From Stercorarius parasiticus (lineage: Eukaryota > Chordata > Aves > Charadriiformes > Stercorariidae): a stretch of 64,000 nt of DNA. The stretch is taken from the NCBI GenBank assembly GCA_013396915.1, contig VWZL01004362.1, positions 422,912 through 486,911 on the forward strand, read 5' to 3'. The notes beneath the pieces are model-generated. The model was not told the origin of the DNA. It ran no database searches and saw only the letters and a list, made by a program, of their open reading frames with translations. This document shows, one piece after another, positions 23,701-38,790 of the stretch. The translations under genes were made by a program, and so were the position numbers. The number at the start of each line of letters is the position of its first letter. Positions within the stretch are counted from its first letter, which is position 1.

Positions 23701-26700
23701 ACATATGTGGTGTGGCCAGTAATGGTGCATAGCCTTGCATCCAGCAAGGCTGTTGGGCATCTTGAAACTCCAAACAAATATTCAAAATTTTCAAATTCCA
23801 CTTGGCAAAATTTCTCAACACACAAACTGTAAGGATGTCAAATGCATGCCATACCTGTCCCTGCACTTTTCCACTGTCACTGCAGAAAACCATAATGCCA
23901 AGTAAAAAAAATTGCCATTTTACCCAGTACTACCCACTTTGAGGAAGAGATGATACAGTTTTCACAAGACTGTGCATTTACAGGATAGGCTGAGCGCCTG
24001 GTGACTGCAAGCACAGTAGCGCATCTTACCTGCAGAGCAGAGATCCTATGCAGAGGTCTCCTCAAGGCTGGTGCAAGGACCATTGTGTGGTCTTTAGCAG
24101 TGGGAGGAAGCGAGCAACTAGCAGCTCCTGCTGCCAGCATCACTGGGTTACCCTGGCCCCCAGCTTCATGCTCTGCCTTATTTCACCCTGTGTTAGAGCC
24201 GTAGCAGCGGTCTCCTGCCAGTGACCTGTGCCTGAAGTGCCTTCACCCTCCAGCACTTGGAGCTACTTGGCTTTGCCATCCTGTCACCAAGAGGTTTTTT
24301 CAGTGGTTGTGGGTCCCGAAGATATATCACTTAAAAACAAGGGATGCTGTGTAAAATATCTACCACATCAAAATTTCTATTGTATCACCATCAATCAAAG
24401 TAGCTGTTTATAATACCCCACCCCTCCAAAAGCTCTATGTTTCTTTGTGTTTATACAGACGCCTATTTGTGCTTGTTTAAGAAACAGGTGTGGGAGTAAA
24501 TCCAGTTATAATGTGTGAAATTCTCTACAGCTTCTCAGTTTAAACTCTAAACTGATTATTCTCTGAGGCTACATTGTTAACTGGAACAGCGGCCATGCAG
24601 GAAAGGTAAACTGTTTGGCTGGCCAATGATTGCATGATCAAATAATTAATCAGCCTCGAAGGCAAAATTAGATTTCCAGGAACCCTGCTTCTTTGGGATT
24701 AGATTTTGGAGTGGAAAAGGTCAGACTGAGCTACCAGCTCTAATAACTCACTATGCTTTCTTCTGTCATTTTTATTTAATTTGTAACAAGAAAAATAAGC
24801 TTCCATCTAGAGCAAGGTAAAGGAGTTTTCTCTTTCTTGTTAAGGGCCATAGGGCAAAATCCTGACATACTTTCTTAAACCTTCAATAATTATTTTTGGC
24901 TTGGGCCCAGTTTGGTTTCTAACAGACATTTGCCTGCAATACAGAAGCCCCCCTTGCCAATAGCAAGTTTATTTGCTCTCTGGAGAGAATCACCAGGCTG
25001 GAAGGTCAGGGCCCACTAACTTACCATTTACCACAGATCTGACCAAGACACCGCTTCTACTGAGATCAGATTGTGGAGCTCCTACTGCTGCTGAAAGGTG
25101 GCAGGATTTGTCTCACATGAAAGGGGGATTAATCCCCTTGTGATATTTAGGATCTGGAGAACGGGTGCAGTGGGGAACAGCAAGGCCAAAAGCACTCGAC
25201 CCACCTCTATGGAGATTACAAACTGTGCTGGCGACATAGTAAGTCCCTGGTCCACAAAGCATGCTCACATGATTAGTACCTCTAAATTTCCTCGGGATGC
25301 CAATTTCTGATGATGACTTTACTCAGACAGATGTAGAGTGCAGAGTCTGTTAAATGCAGAAATTAGGCTCGACTTCAGATATCCTCAGCTACTTTGAAAT
25401 TGCATAGGTGGACGGGAGAAAACCCACAGCACGCAAACTCCTTAGGGTTTTCCTTCTGCTCAGGTGACATCTTCTATCTCTTCCCAGCACAGCTTCGACA
25501 TCAACACCATCACCTGCAAGTGTCAGAATCCATTTGACACTTGCATACAACTGTGTAAGTGTCCCAAAACTTGCCCCAAAGGGAGAATCCTCCATGACCC
25601 TCATTACTAACAATTTGAATTTTTTTTTCTCCATAATTAGCTGATAAAAAATACTTATTATTCCTTGCAGCTGAATATACAAGACAGACAAAGACAAGGC
25701 AAGGTATGGGGGCAGGGTGAGATGATTCTCCACAGTCACCCAGCAGGCCGGTGGCCGGGCTGAGAGAAAAGCCCCATTCACCCACTACAGTTTGTACTAT
25801 TGTAGTACCCACAACCTTCAGCCCCACAGCAGGACTCCAGAACATTCCTGAGAAGGACAGACTGGGAACAGGCACTTCTGCCCTCGCAGAGCATGTCCAT
25901 GTCACCTTTAGAGCATCCCTAAAGAAGAAGTTTGTGTACAGCAAGCAAGACAGTGAGTTACAGTGCACAGCATATCAACTTCCCACATGGTTGTGCTTGA
26001 GCTGCCTGAGGAGCGGAGCAACCTGCCTCCCACACACACAGAGCGCACACAGTGCCTGCGCAGGAAACGAATGCAGAGCAAAGTGGATGCTCCAAGTTCA
26101 CAGCTTAGCTTTCCTGCACGCTGACTCCCACGGAGACAAGCCCCAGGTGGCACTGGTGCTGACATGCAGGTCCAGCAAAACCCTGAATGCAACAGTCAGA
26201 GCTTGTGAGGACACTTGGGAGGATCTGTGGCCCTAAATGTCCTCCCTTCTGTTTACTGACAGGCACAGCCTCATAGGATCCTTTCTTTAATATGTAGGTC
26301 CCTTAAAATGCGTATGTCAGTGGTTAAAGAGGGCAAGCTGGGGGTGTAAGGAAAATACTTTTGTCCTACAGCTTAGGAGTGGCCCAGCTAAATAGCAGGC
26401 TTCTGTACATCAGGTACACAGGGCATCTGCAGAACTGAATGTAATTTACGCACTTCCTACCAGCGCTAAGCCCAGCTCTCACTAGAACTTTCAGTCCTCT
26501 CCATCCCTGAGCAAAGAAATCTTTCCAGTTTGTTTGTTTTCTAAATAAAAAATAAAAACTAGGAAGAGGGATATTTCTAAGCTCTCTATTCACTCCCAGT
26601 TGTATACAGGTATGCTGCCGGGACAGCAAAGTCTGGTTTAGTGACTGGTTGCACTATGAAACTTCCCAAAGACAGATCTCTGTTTTGCCAAGAATAACTT

Positions 26701-29700
26701 TTCTGAACCAAATTAATTTCCATAGTGAATGTACAAGGGGGAACGGAAATTTTAGGAGTATGCTTGAGAAATAAGACTTTCAATTACAGGCTCTCAACAG
26801 GTCCTGGAAAATTTTTTTTTGATCCACTCACCTATGTGTTTTGAAAGTATATAGGGCCACAGCATAAGCAGGTACTGTTGCCATCATTTTTAAACTTTGA
26901 GAACAGCAAGCAGATTGCGTCTTATCAGGAAACACCTCTGAGGTTCTATGTAAATGACACATGCACACAGCTTGACAAGATGTTTGTTGACAGTAAGCTC
27001 TCAGCTACCACTTTCCACTCGTTACAGTTCCAGCCAATGTCACTGTCTTTGAAAAACAGGCAGAAGACAACAAAATGTATTGCTTAAGGTACCCAGCTGC
27101 AATAAAACTGGGAGTCCTCCCCTCTTTTGCCACCTATCAGAATCTTTTCCACTTCTTCCTCTAACTTGCAAATTCCTCTTTGGCAACCCTAACTCCAATG
27201 TATTTAGGAGCAACTGAGAACCAGGTTGCTAGCTGTGACCTTCTAGTCCTTTTGAAAGGTATCTGCGGTTGGCATTTATACAAAAGGGAAGGAAATATTG
27301 GGTCATCTTGGACAGAATACATAGCTGAACAAATTTAGGACCGTTTCTGCAACTGCGCTGCTGAAATGGGCTGAACACACCTGAGAAGTGGGATGCTGTG
27401 AAATGGTGCTTTTTATTTTTTTTTGATTGATGCCTTCTGCTTGAAAAATACAGAAAAAATCTTGTTTATCTATCACTCAAAAAAGAAAAAAAAAAGAAAC
27501 CCAAAATGCCTTGCAGAAAGGTTTAGTAATTCAGAACAAACAGCAGGTCTTGATCATTGGCTGGGGCAAATTGGTCTGAGTTCTCTCATTTATTATCAGC
27601 TTAATGTATAGTTTATATAACATAACAAATTATTATAAAATTTGTTTAATTTGTCAAAACTATGGACAAAAGAACAACAATTGCGCTCTCTCTCTTCACA
27701 GGTGGAGAAATAGAGCACCAAGACAGTGATGGCAGTGAGTTCATGGGGAAACAGGTCTGCCCTGAGCTAGGAAATCCACATGGACCAGCTTTTCCTGACT
27801 TGGACAGAGCGCCTGATGCTTCTGGACATACATGTATGGGCTTACTGCTGTGGGTCAAGATATTAAATCACTGTTTATGGTAAACATGATGCAGGAAGAA
27901 CATTCCCAATGTTGTGCTGGATGTCCTCCACCTTCTGTTCTCATGTCAATGATGTGACCTCATGTGAGGCTCAGGATGCACCTACTGTTTCAGGTCACAT
28001 CATGGGTATGACTCACAATACAAGTTATTTAACTGAGATGGTTGTTGGCAGATACCTTCTGTGAGGGCTGTGAGAGTCAGAATGCCATGTCCCAGTTGAA
28101 AATCTAGGACAAAATAACATACCAGGAACTTGTGAGGATGAGAAACAATATTTTCCAGGGTATCCAGGTCCAGCCAAGGCATCTGGTGACCAAAGCTTGA
28201 CAGGCTGGTGGCTTCATTCCTGGCATCCCAGCTATTCACATTGCTGAGCCTGACAGATTGCTTGCACCCAGCTCTGGGCTGCTGTGTGTGGTGATAATCA
28301 GATGTCCACATGAAGTCTGGTGTTAATACAGAGATTCCGAAGTCACCCACCTGCCTGAAGAAGAGCAAAAAGGTCTCTTTTCTCTCTTAGTCCACTGACG
28401 TGGCCACAGAGAGCCATCCTTCCTCTGAAAGGAGCTACAGAAGTGGAGAGGTCTGGCACGGCAATATGTCAAAGGCAGTGTTTTCCCTGTGATTTTTATG
28501 AGTCTCCGCAAGAAGGAAATTAGAAACTGAAGTCTATACTCTCTTCTATTTATAAACGTGTCCCTAATGTGTACGTTGTGCTGTAGGTTAATGATGCAGT
28601 TCTCAAGCAAGATTAACTGCTGCTTCAGACAGCCATCAATTTTTTATGATTGCAAGACCATTTCCCTACTAAAAATGAATGTTACATTCCCCAAGGGATG
28701 GGCTGTGCTCAGCATCAGTCAGGTGTGTAGGGTGGGAAGATGAGAATAAAATAAATAAAAAAAAGAAAGCAAAAGACACAAGCTAGTTCCCCAGCTCCCA
28801 CGTCAGGGAACAGGTATATGACTTCCCTCGCTGTCACTTCTGAGCATCCTGAATAAGGTTGAATATGCAGACATGTGGATGTGCTTCTGACCCTTGCTGA
28901 TGGGGCCAGCTCCCTCTAAAGTGATGCTGTAAGCAGTCAATGCCCAATACCAGGCAACGGTGACTTTGTACAAGATCAGCACAAGTGTCATCCTGCCTCA
29001 AGAGCCTGGGACGTTGTTTGAGCCTGAGAAAGACAGTCCAGAGATTGCTTAATGCTATAGTTGAGCTTTTTATCAAACTTAGCCTATATTTGGGGTGGAT
29101 TCCAAGAGGCTGCCTATAGCTGCATCGGCAGAACAAGTCACCTTATCCACCAGTCTGTTTTAAGATATCTGTCTGACAAAAGTGGGGAGAATTGTCTATT
29201 GTAAGTGCCTCTCTCCCTCTCATTCTTTCTACATCAACTGTAGAAGGGAGCCTGATGCCTAATCTAGATAAGAAGCATGGTTTTAGATGTCTGAAGCAAG
29301 GGGAGATGAATCCTCATTGACCCAGTAACTCTGACCAGGTACAGCTGGTGGTGCTGAAAGGATCCCAGCTACCTTCATTAACAATAATCCACCTTTTAAT
29401 CTGATTGGTAAAACCACTACCGCTCAGTCTGAACCTTTTCAGAAGACTAAGCCAAAAGACCACAGTGTCTTTGTAACTATATCCTTTGATGCAGCTTTGG
29501 GCTGGCTTGTCCTCACGTACCTTGTTTTGACTGTACGTGGAGAAATAAGTTATATCTATGCAAAGAACCTTGTATCCTAATAACCGCATCTTTGTCTTGT
29601 TTTTGACTAATGAAATGAGGCCAGTTGAAAAAATAAATAAAAATCAGGCCTCGTAACACTAACCAACAGCATGTTATATTGCCATTACCATAAGTGCAGC

Positions 29701-32700
29701 TGAGATCTTTATTAAAAAATGGGACTGGAAAAAGTCCATTGTGAACCTTGCAACACTAAATAGGCTCCTGATTAAATGCAGTCTAGCAACTTTAAAAACT
29801 GTTCTGGGGTTGGTTCACTGACAACAGCTGAATGACCCTCTGAGAAAACCCATGCTTAGGTTCATGCTTAACTGCATTTCTTTCACCCAACTCCTGCCCA
29901 TGCTTGGAGCTCACAGCTGAAAACTCTGGGCCTCGACAACATTGACATTTTCTAGGCATCTCCCATTATTCCACAGTCACGACCACAGCTATGGTTGAGT
30001 TTTGCTGTTGGCCGCTGTCTTGAATAAAGCATTTCTGGGGTTGCTCTACTGCAAGGACATGGGTCCAAATGTGAATCCTTAAATATATAGCTGCCTTTTG
30101 CTACAAACCACAACAACCACTATTGAGTTTACCTTTCTGCTTCGATATCTGCATGGTGAGATAGAGCTGGATTATCTTCTAGTTCCCTAAAGCAATTTGA
30201 ACGTGTTTCTTGATAAAGCAAGGATGGACCTCAAATTACTTTGCATAGAAAATGTTGTTTTCCAGACCAAAGTCAATGAGGACCTTTTCCGTTAAGCTTG
30301 AGTTAACAGAATATAGATAAAAGTAATCTGAGCCATCTACTAGTACTGAATCCATTAAGCAAACAATTTAAATATTTATGAGGAAGGAAAATATTCCAGC
30401 CTGTACTACAAACATGCTAGGTCTCCTAACTTTCTGTAGGGAAATACTGTAAATTTTATGAGCATACATATGTAACTACACTGAGTGGCTACAGAACAAT
30501 TATTTATGGGGCAGAATATCACTCAAATATGCCAGATTGGGGACATCAGAAGTATTTCCAGTGAAATGTTTATAGGCCAAGGACCAACTGTATAGGTTAT
30601 TTCCCTTTCAATAGAACTCACGGACCAAATATTATCAATTTACTATGGGGAGCAATATTGGTAATGTCTGTACCTTCCGTTTTTCAAAAGAGCCAGCCTG
30701 CATGTTGGATGGCTTGTGTGAGTCATTCAAAGGAGACGTGATGGTTTTCAGGACTGCTGAATCCTCCCAGCACGAAGGCGGCCAAGCCAGGTTGTAACCA
30801 CAAAGGCCAGAGACCACCATGGAGGAGCGGAGTGATTCACTGGCTCCTTCTTAAACACCCCAGTAAGGAGGGGGGCAAGTCCATAACCAGACAGACCACT
30901 TTTGTAAGGGCAAATATTTATCTGTGCCTGTGCCAGTACAGCCTCAAAACACTGACACAAGGACTGGTTGAAAGAGGCATCTCTCCCCCTGTATTCCTTA
31001 GCCATTTGGAGAACAGCAATCACTATATTTTAAAAAGCTGGAAGGCTTGACAAAGTAATATTTAAATGCAGGAAGGGTGCCAAAATGGTAAGTGCGGGGA
31101 CTCAGGCTTGCCATTCATATGCAGAACAGGTATTGTACAAGCTGTAGCAATGCATACTTCAATTTATCTATTTCTGTGGTCCCGCCATCTCCAGAGTATG
31201 GCAGCTGCCCCCAAGTGCTCTGACACAGCAGTAATATTTTCTATATTTTCTTCCTTTGCAGCACATTGGAGATAAAATCTGCTTAATTCCAAGCTTGTTT
31301 GCCTGCTCTAGCTCTGTGTGTGTATGTGCATAGAAACTTTGGCACCTTTGCCTGTCTGTTTTCATGCACAGTGCTGCTCAGAAAACCTTTGGACATCCAC
31401 AAGCTTATAGGAATAAACAAACCTAATGTAAAATAGAGATGTCCAAAAGTCCACAACTCCTGAACTGGCTCCCTTTCATCAACCTGGAGGGAAGGGAAAA
31501 TGTCACTCTCATGTACAGATGACAAGAGTTAGTTTCTTATTTGTCTAATAAATACAAGCAAATCCACAATACAGGAAACTAAGACTGTATTACAGTTTTG
31601 AACAAGCTAAAGGCATTAAACTGCACATGCCACTTGAGAGACACGGCAATTGCTCTGGTAATTATTTTCATGTTTCCTAATTCTACCACAAGATACTCAT
31701 TTCACTAGCTATTATACTCAAAAATTGTCACAGTGCAGGGGGAAGCAGGGAATAGCCTGTATATCCATAATGTGATCACTGCCAACGTATCAGTGTATGA
31801 AAACAAATGAATGCATTTTCCCTCAAGTATCAGAGTAAGAGCTTACATATCAAAACCATTTGACTTAGTCTTATGAGGAGAAAAGCTATTTTAGAAGAAA
31901 TAGCGTTAGGAGGCAGAAAAGCACAACAGAATAACTTCATGGTCATTTCAAAAGAAAAGCAGAAGGCTCAGATGAGGATATCTCTCATACCACAGTGACT
32001 GGTCCTTGCACCAGCAACGAAAGGAACAGGAGAAATATGTCCAATTTCTTCTTTGTTGAGTTTCTAATTAACTTATTTCCCCTGTACTTTTATTTAGACT
32101 ATACATATTAAACCTTGGCTGCATTCTCTTTGCTGGAGGATCCTGGCAAACTCATTGTGGTGTTGTGTAAGCTTGTAACTTGAATGGCAAATCCTTTCCT
32201 CCCCCAGCTGAAGTTACAGGGAAGGCATACTGAAATTGAGGCCCAAAGATCGTCCCTTTCAGATGAGCCCTTGCTTTGCTTCCCAGCTTCCTTGGAGCAT
32301 AAGAGGTTTAGCCAAGGAAAGGCAGGGAACCGTAAAGTTAAAGGAGAAGAGGGAGAAGAGAATAGCTTGATTGACTGGTCCTTCAAAGACTTTGGCTGTA
32401 CTGAATTCTAAATATAGTGAGAATTAATGAGGCAGAACTGTCCTTCAACATTAAAATTGCCCTAAAATTGTTAATGCGTTATCACTGAACACCACAGAAG
32501 AAATACAAGGCAAACTCCTACACCCACCTTCACGTAGCCATACCTAACCCATCTCCTGTTCAAGCAGGTATGTTTAAACTTACTCGTGATGGAGCGTGTT
32601 GATGTACCACCAGAAGGGACAGGCAGCTTGAACCCAGGGAGCAGCTAACCAAGCCAACGGGGTATGACGGTGTCAGGAAGGAGAGCAGAAGGAAGCTTTT

Positions 32701-35700
32701 TGAGTCATAACCACGTACCTGTTTCTTCCAAATCAAGTGGGAAAGACCACAGCTATGATTTTTACAACCAGCTCCTGGTCACATACGTTCTCAACAAGTA
32801 GCTCTCACTTTGCGAGGGACACTGATGCTTCTGATCTAGACAGTTTCTGAAAGGACAAAACCAAGCCAGGCTGCAGAGTGGTAGCTTTGGGGCTGGTCCC
32901 ATGTGCCTATGAGTGAATACTCCTGGGTCTGGAGGGTTGGCTTAGGGGTTCTGGTAACCAAGCAGCAAACAAAAATAATTAACCTAATTTACACTTATAC
33001 TATTTTCTAACTGAGGAAAGAGATCTACCTGTCTGTCTTGAAAACAATCCATATAATGCATTTTTGAAAAAAACCAACCAAGCATCACAATTATCATTTC
33101 TGTACAATTGCATGTAAAGAATCCTGACTGATGCCAACCTAATGCATGTGTGCAGCCAAAGGCCGCCTTCTTCTGATTGATTTGGATAAGCAACTGAAGA
33201 ATATTCTTGCAAGGAAAGAAGGATAAGTAATCTTGATTTTTTTTTCCTCCTGAACCTCTCTCTGGTGATCAGATTTATTCAAAGCTCTCCTTGCTAGGAT
33301 TCAACAGGGCACCTTTCAGCGTCAGTGAAAACTGGAATTACTGTAAATAATGTTCACATGGAGTCCAGTGTTCTGTTAATTGCCTCATTACCATGCTTTA
33401 CAGTACTGGGCAGGTCCATAAGAAGCAGGACCAGAAGGCAGTTCCTGAGTCACTGAGTCCAGGCCCATACAGCTGCAGACTAACAGCTCATATACCATTG
33501 GGAAAACATCGATCCTGATCTCCTACTAGGGACAAGATTCGGTATCTAAATATAGATGTGCCTTTTGTACCTGCAGAGCCAATAGCTGTGATATTTAGAT
33601 CCAGACCCCTTTGAGTTGAGGGAAAAGCGACGTTCAACTGAGAGACAGCCCAGCTCTATTTCTAGTTACACCTGCCCAATTTATTTGCCTTCAGCTGAAC
33701 TGCAGCAATTGTAACATTTGGTTTGTTTCATCACTGAACACCGTAACCCTGATGCTGTTGAGATGATCAAACACAGTTACAAAGAAATAAGCAAGGAAAA
33801 CAAAAGATATGATCTGGAGCAATAATAAAGTCAGTCCCCAGATACATATTAGTTGACCTTTTTAATGTGTAACCAATTTGGATCCTTTCCTTTCGGCTCT
33901 AGACCTGTGAAGGGAAGTGAGGCAGAGGGAAGTTGAGGAGGAGGACAGGGTCTCACCATGGGTGGTTCATGACCTTGATTTGCAAAATCAGCCAGAACTC
34001 TCCACCTTTGCAACCCAGTTGAGGTAGCGTTCAGCATCAACGATGGGTTTTCATATTTGTCATCATTCCGTATTTATCACTGCAGAGGAAATGAAAATAC
34101 AATAATGAGCAACGTACCCTGTAGCCTTGGAGCTAATTACGCATCCTTCTTCACAAAGTAAGTGGAAAACACATGAGCTTGGAAGATATCCATGGAGGAA
34201 TTAAACACACGCTTGTCAACATGTCAAAAATACTGTGTTTTTACAGTTGAAATGAAAACACAAAATGCCATCTGATTGAACTTCAGAATAATTAGCACAT
34301 CACAGCACACAACCACGACAAGTACCTGTCAACAGCTATCAGTGCAGCAATGACATTTTCCACTTTTGAATAGTAATGCTATTTTCTGTCTTTTGAAAAA
34401 GCAGCATTGTTTAAAAAAGATACAAATATATCCTCCGTAAAACAAGATTTCATTCTGCTAAGTTAACACTCAAGCAGAATTATTTAATAGATTTTGTAAC
34501 TAAAGCTGTAATTCCACATGCAAAAGCAAACAAAGCTCTAATTCCACGTGGCTCCTGGAGGGAGAGGAGGATGCTGCCTTTGGTAGCCAGTGCCTATGTA
34601 CTCCCAGAACGCTTTGTCTGTATGCCAGGAATGCTCTGGACTTTTACTAAACTGGTGATTTCTTGGAGGAAACACACCGATATAAAAATATACCAGAGAG
34701 TCAGGTACCATGGGTGATTTTCAGCAATTTTCAGGCAAGTTAATAATGACAGCTCTGCTGTGCTCCCAGAGTAGCTTGTTAAGAGAAAGGTAACAAAAAG
34801 CCAAAAAAGATTTCTCTAAAGTTTTATTGAAGTTATAAACTCCTCTACTGGTCTGTTTTCTGTAGGCAAGTTGGTTATTAATAGATGTGATTTAAAATGC
34901 ATGTTGAATTGCACAGACTGGCAAGTACAGTCTCACCCGCTTTGGGTGCCTGTGTACAATTTTATGCTTGTTGACTATGACTTTAATTAACAAGTGATAT
35001 GAGCTTAAACCATTTGGTCTTTAGAGTCCAGTAAAAGAAAAGATTGTCTCTTAAGAGCAACAACAAACTAACAATCCTATGAAGTTTTGAAGGAAAGGCT
35101 GGAAGAGACCAACGTAGGGTCAGCCCTTGGGTGCTGCCCATAGGGCAGGACTAGGCAGGAGTCAGATCTCATATCTGATGTAGCTGAGAGCAAAATCAAT
35201 ACGTTGATTTGCCTGATTGAGGACATGGTTTTCCGATTTGCAGTACACCGCAGCCCGTCCTCTCTTCCAGCTCCGCTTGTGCTCTTGAAAAGGTCAACAC
35301 AGCACAGTGAAGCACCAAGCGGAGATCCCAAAGTTAGCTTTGAGAGCCTCAGACTTGGGTGGCAGCAGTGGTACAGCCAGGCTGGCTGAGCACGCTGCCC
35401 AGCCCGAGAAGCAGGGGTAATTCAGAGGGAGCTGGGTATTTCTGCACAATGCTCTGTTTTGACATAGAGATTTGCCTTACGTGAGAGGTAAATCAATTCT
35501 TGTAGCCATTTGTAACTCGGCTTGTCTGCCCACCAGAGTGACAGCTTTTAATGCCAGCTGGAATGAGATGGGTGCCATCACAACAAAAATTCTCTATTTA
35601 TATTAACAACAGGGTTAAGTAACTGATCTGTGGAGACGGCTCATCCCCACTCAGAGCACAGAAACCCGCCTCCACTGAAACACGTATCATTATATCACAG

Positions 35701-38694
35701 TCCAGAGCAGTCAGTTCTGCTGAGGCTTCACATCCCCTGGGGTGGGATCTGTCTTGTCTTGTCTTTAGCCATTTAAATGGTAGCTGTTTATCTTAAGTGG
35801 TAGTGGTGGCTTCCCCTGTAACCTGTGGAAAGATACCAGTATCTCCAGACAGCCAGACATCTCACCTGTCACACTTGCATCTGTCGTTTCCAAATTGTGC
35901 AGAGAGTACAAGATGAACTAGAAATTTGGGCTGCTACTGGCACTGTCATATGCCAAGCCAGCTAGGGTCTTGGCTGACACTGGCATTGTAACCTAAATAA
36001 TACCGAAATCTGCATTGTGTTTAAATGGCTTCCGCTTCTGACTCACCTCAGCGTGAGAGAAGCCTTCTCCCAACTGTGTAGGTTTTATACCACTGGTGCC
36101 ATTGAACGAAAAGGCAGTTTTGGGGTAGAAATCTTGATAGTCTCAGTAAGACATTCTACTAAATGACATCGTCCTCTGAGTATTTGCTGTCAAGTTTGGT
36201 GATTAGGATCAGGCGTGGATCAAGTGGACAAAGCTGGTTCTCTGTGTCAAACTCCCATGTCATGTAAAATTTAGATAAAATTTTAATTAAAATGTAGCAA
36301 CAAAGATCTTCAAGGGCAAGCTATGTCTGTCTCTGTCTCTCCTTGAGCACTAATCCATAAATCTCTATACTTCTACCCACTGCAGAGAGAGGGACAAATG
36401 GTACCAAAAGACTGTGTCTGTGGGATTTTAGGCTCAACAGCGAGAACGAAAAGAAATCACGAAGAAACAAGCTGCTGAAATTTCCAACAACTCTCCACAA
36501 ATCTCCAAGTCCACAGAATTTCTGCAGCAACTGAGTTGCTGTTGTGGTTGCCTGCCCTGCAGCCTGGTGTCCCAGAACAGAGGCGGCCAGCCCCACCTGT
36601 GAACACCACCACCATCTTTTTGAAGCTGTGGGACAGGGCCACCAACTTCTGCACTCCAAGTCAGCAAAACTACCACCTGTCCCTTGGCTGGGTGGTAGGA
36701 AACCAACGCTCAAGAACGAGCACCTCTGCTCTGCAGTAGATGTGCTCATTACAGATGGCACCTTAATTGCACGCAGTAGAGATTTTCTGTTTTGCTTTTG
36801 TTTTAGAGCAGTACAGATTTAGAGACTAATGCCTTATGGAGTCAAGAAGCTTGTGTGGAAGAGCTTTCAAACAAACCAGCTCCTGAGCCATTAGGCTGCA
36901 GAGACACGGTCGTTTTGGCTCTACACAGCCCACCCGCACTATCCTGGAGCTGTAAAGAGTAATAGTGTTCAAGTTAAATAGTTTGCTTCCAAAACCACTA
37001 TGACAGAATGACTCTTCCTTAAAACTAAATTTACACAGGGATGTACTGGAATTTCACCATCCAAGAAACAGAAGGAAGTTCCCACTCCACAGGTATTAAG
37101 CATTGAACTTTACCCTCTCTGGAGGTGAAATTAGTTCTGTCACCAAAAAGGTTGACGCTATTCTCCTGTCCTTACACTCCATCACTTCCTCTGCTGCTCA
37201 TCTGGCTGTTTGATGAGCCATTTCAGTGCGCAGACAATTAACCTCAGGGAAGTGAAAACAGGGCAGAACACAGCTCCCCACTAACAGTTTGTATTTTTCA
37301 TGGTTTTCTTTCTTAACTTACTTCACTTTTTTGTTTTGGTGGGGTTTTTCCTGGTTCAGGAAAGAAAGGGAGAGAGACCAAAAAGAAAACCCACCAGACT
37401 GAATAACAGATGAACACAGTGCCAGCTGGGGAGAGCCCCTTTCTCCACAAAAGCATGTCAGCGGTGAGCTCCGTAGGTAACTGAGCTTGCAGATCCCAGT
37501 ACAAATCGCCCTCCAGAGACAATTATTACAACCTTTCTGTGTCCACGGTGGTTGGTGTCGGCAATCAGGGAAGATACATGGCGGACTCCCTGGCAGCCAT
37601 GTAGACCATCTGCATGTAGAGGCAGTGTTACACCTCTCTTGGCTGCAAGATCTTGGGCAGGATAATGCCATTTTTGCATGCTAGAGTCGTCAGTTCAGCT
37701 CACGGCACCACTGGAAGAGAACTGGACACTCTTTAGCGACAATACACACACACCTTGCAACGTCTGTGCCACACCAGGACAACTCCAAAATGGAAACAAA
37801 ACACCTTGCGCATAAACTGCAGAGCTAACAGTAAGTCTCATAGGAAACAAATCTTTTTTAAACTCAAACGCTTCACTCAAAAATGCTTCATTTTATACCT
37901 AAAAGAAAAAGCAAGAGATGCCTTGTCAGTATTGTGCATTGCAGAGATTGAATGAAAGATTCCATTTAAACCAATTTAGTTCAACTATTAAAAATATCCT
38001 GGGAGGATATTTAATTAAATTTTGATATGATTTGCACAGGTTTAGTTTACGTTCATCCCTTATTACTTCAGGCTGCTCGTGGATAATCTAAGACATGCTC
38101 TTGGCTCGGCTGAGAGAGGCTGAAAGATGGGCTCTCCTGTGGCAATGTCCCAACTCGGGAAGTTCAATGCTGACGCCAGGAATTGGCAAGTGAAAATGTC
38201 GTCTGAGGGACAGAAAGGTCTGAGCGGACAGGAGGTATCTCTCGGGAACAGGCCCAAGTAGAAACCTTTGTGGTTCAGCCATCACAACACCCCCACCTCC
38301 AATCCATCCTCAGGACCAGGAGGACGGCAGAACTTGTGGGGGGAAAGCTTTGAGGAATGCAAAGTTTGAGCCTCAAAAAGACCAAGGAATTATAAATCCA
38401 TTTTGAAAGGCTTGAACAAACCAGACCCCAAGGAGGGGAATACTAAGCACGAAGAGCCTATGCCTTAAGTGCCTTTAATGTGATATCCTGTTTCCCAGGA
38501 CAAGATGGTTAGTTAAAGGTTGTGCAAAAAACCGACATTGAATATACAGAACGATGCTTCCTGTAGGTTCTCCTCCCACCCAAGCTTCCAGCCCTCAGTA
38601 GTTTAAGGGCATCCTGCACCGTAAGCTGCAGCCAGATCATTATTTTACTAACGTCTCATCCTGCGTGCATACGATTAGTCTCTTTTTCAACATG

Positions 38695-38790
38695 GGTGTA
38701 TTTTTAGACTATAACATCCTGTGGCAGTGACTTCCACTTAGTCATGTACAATGCAGAAAAAAGCCCCAGCCTTCCTGAACTGCTTTAGCC
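38695..38790 (-). mobile_element. Possible ancient CR1/L3-like remnant
   Basis: CATCCTGTGGCAGTGACTTC followed by a CACTTAGTCATGTACAATGC stretch and a GAAAAAA run resembles the 'cctgtggcaatgagttccacag...gaaaaagta' wording of old L3/CR1 tails. The match is short and made by eye. Confidence 0.35.

Noticed and set aside
25751..26236. 161-codon plus-strand open frame
   Set aside because: No resemblance to a known protein and overlapping open frames of similar length occur on the opposite strand, as expected by chance.
27690..27790. Possible MIR fragment (CACAGGTGGAGAAATAGAG)
   Set aside because: The resemblance covers only about 20 bases.
33420..33510. Possible old LINE remnant (wording around GAGTCACTGAGTCCAGGCCC)
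   Set aside because: Only a short stretch resembles repeat wording I know, too little to name a family.
35085..35160. Possible CR1 3' fragment (GGCTGGAAGAGACC)
   Set aside because: The short match is not followed by the rest of the CR1 tail and there is no octamer.
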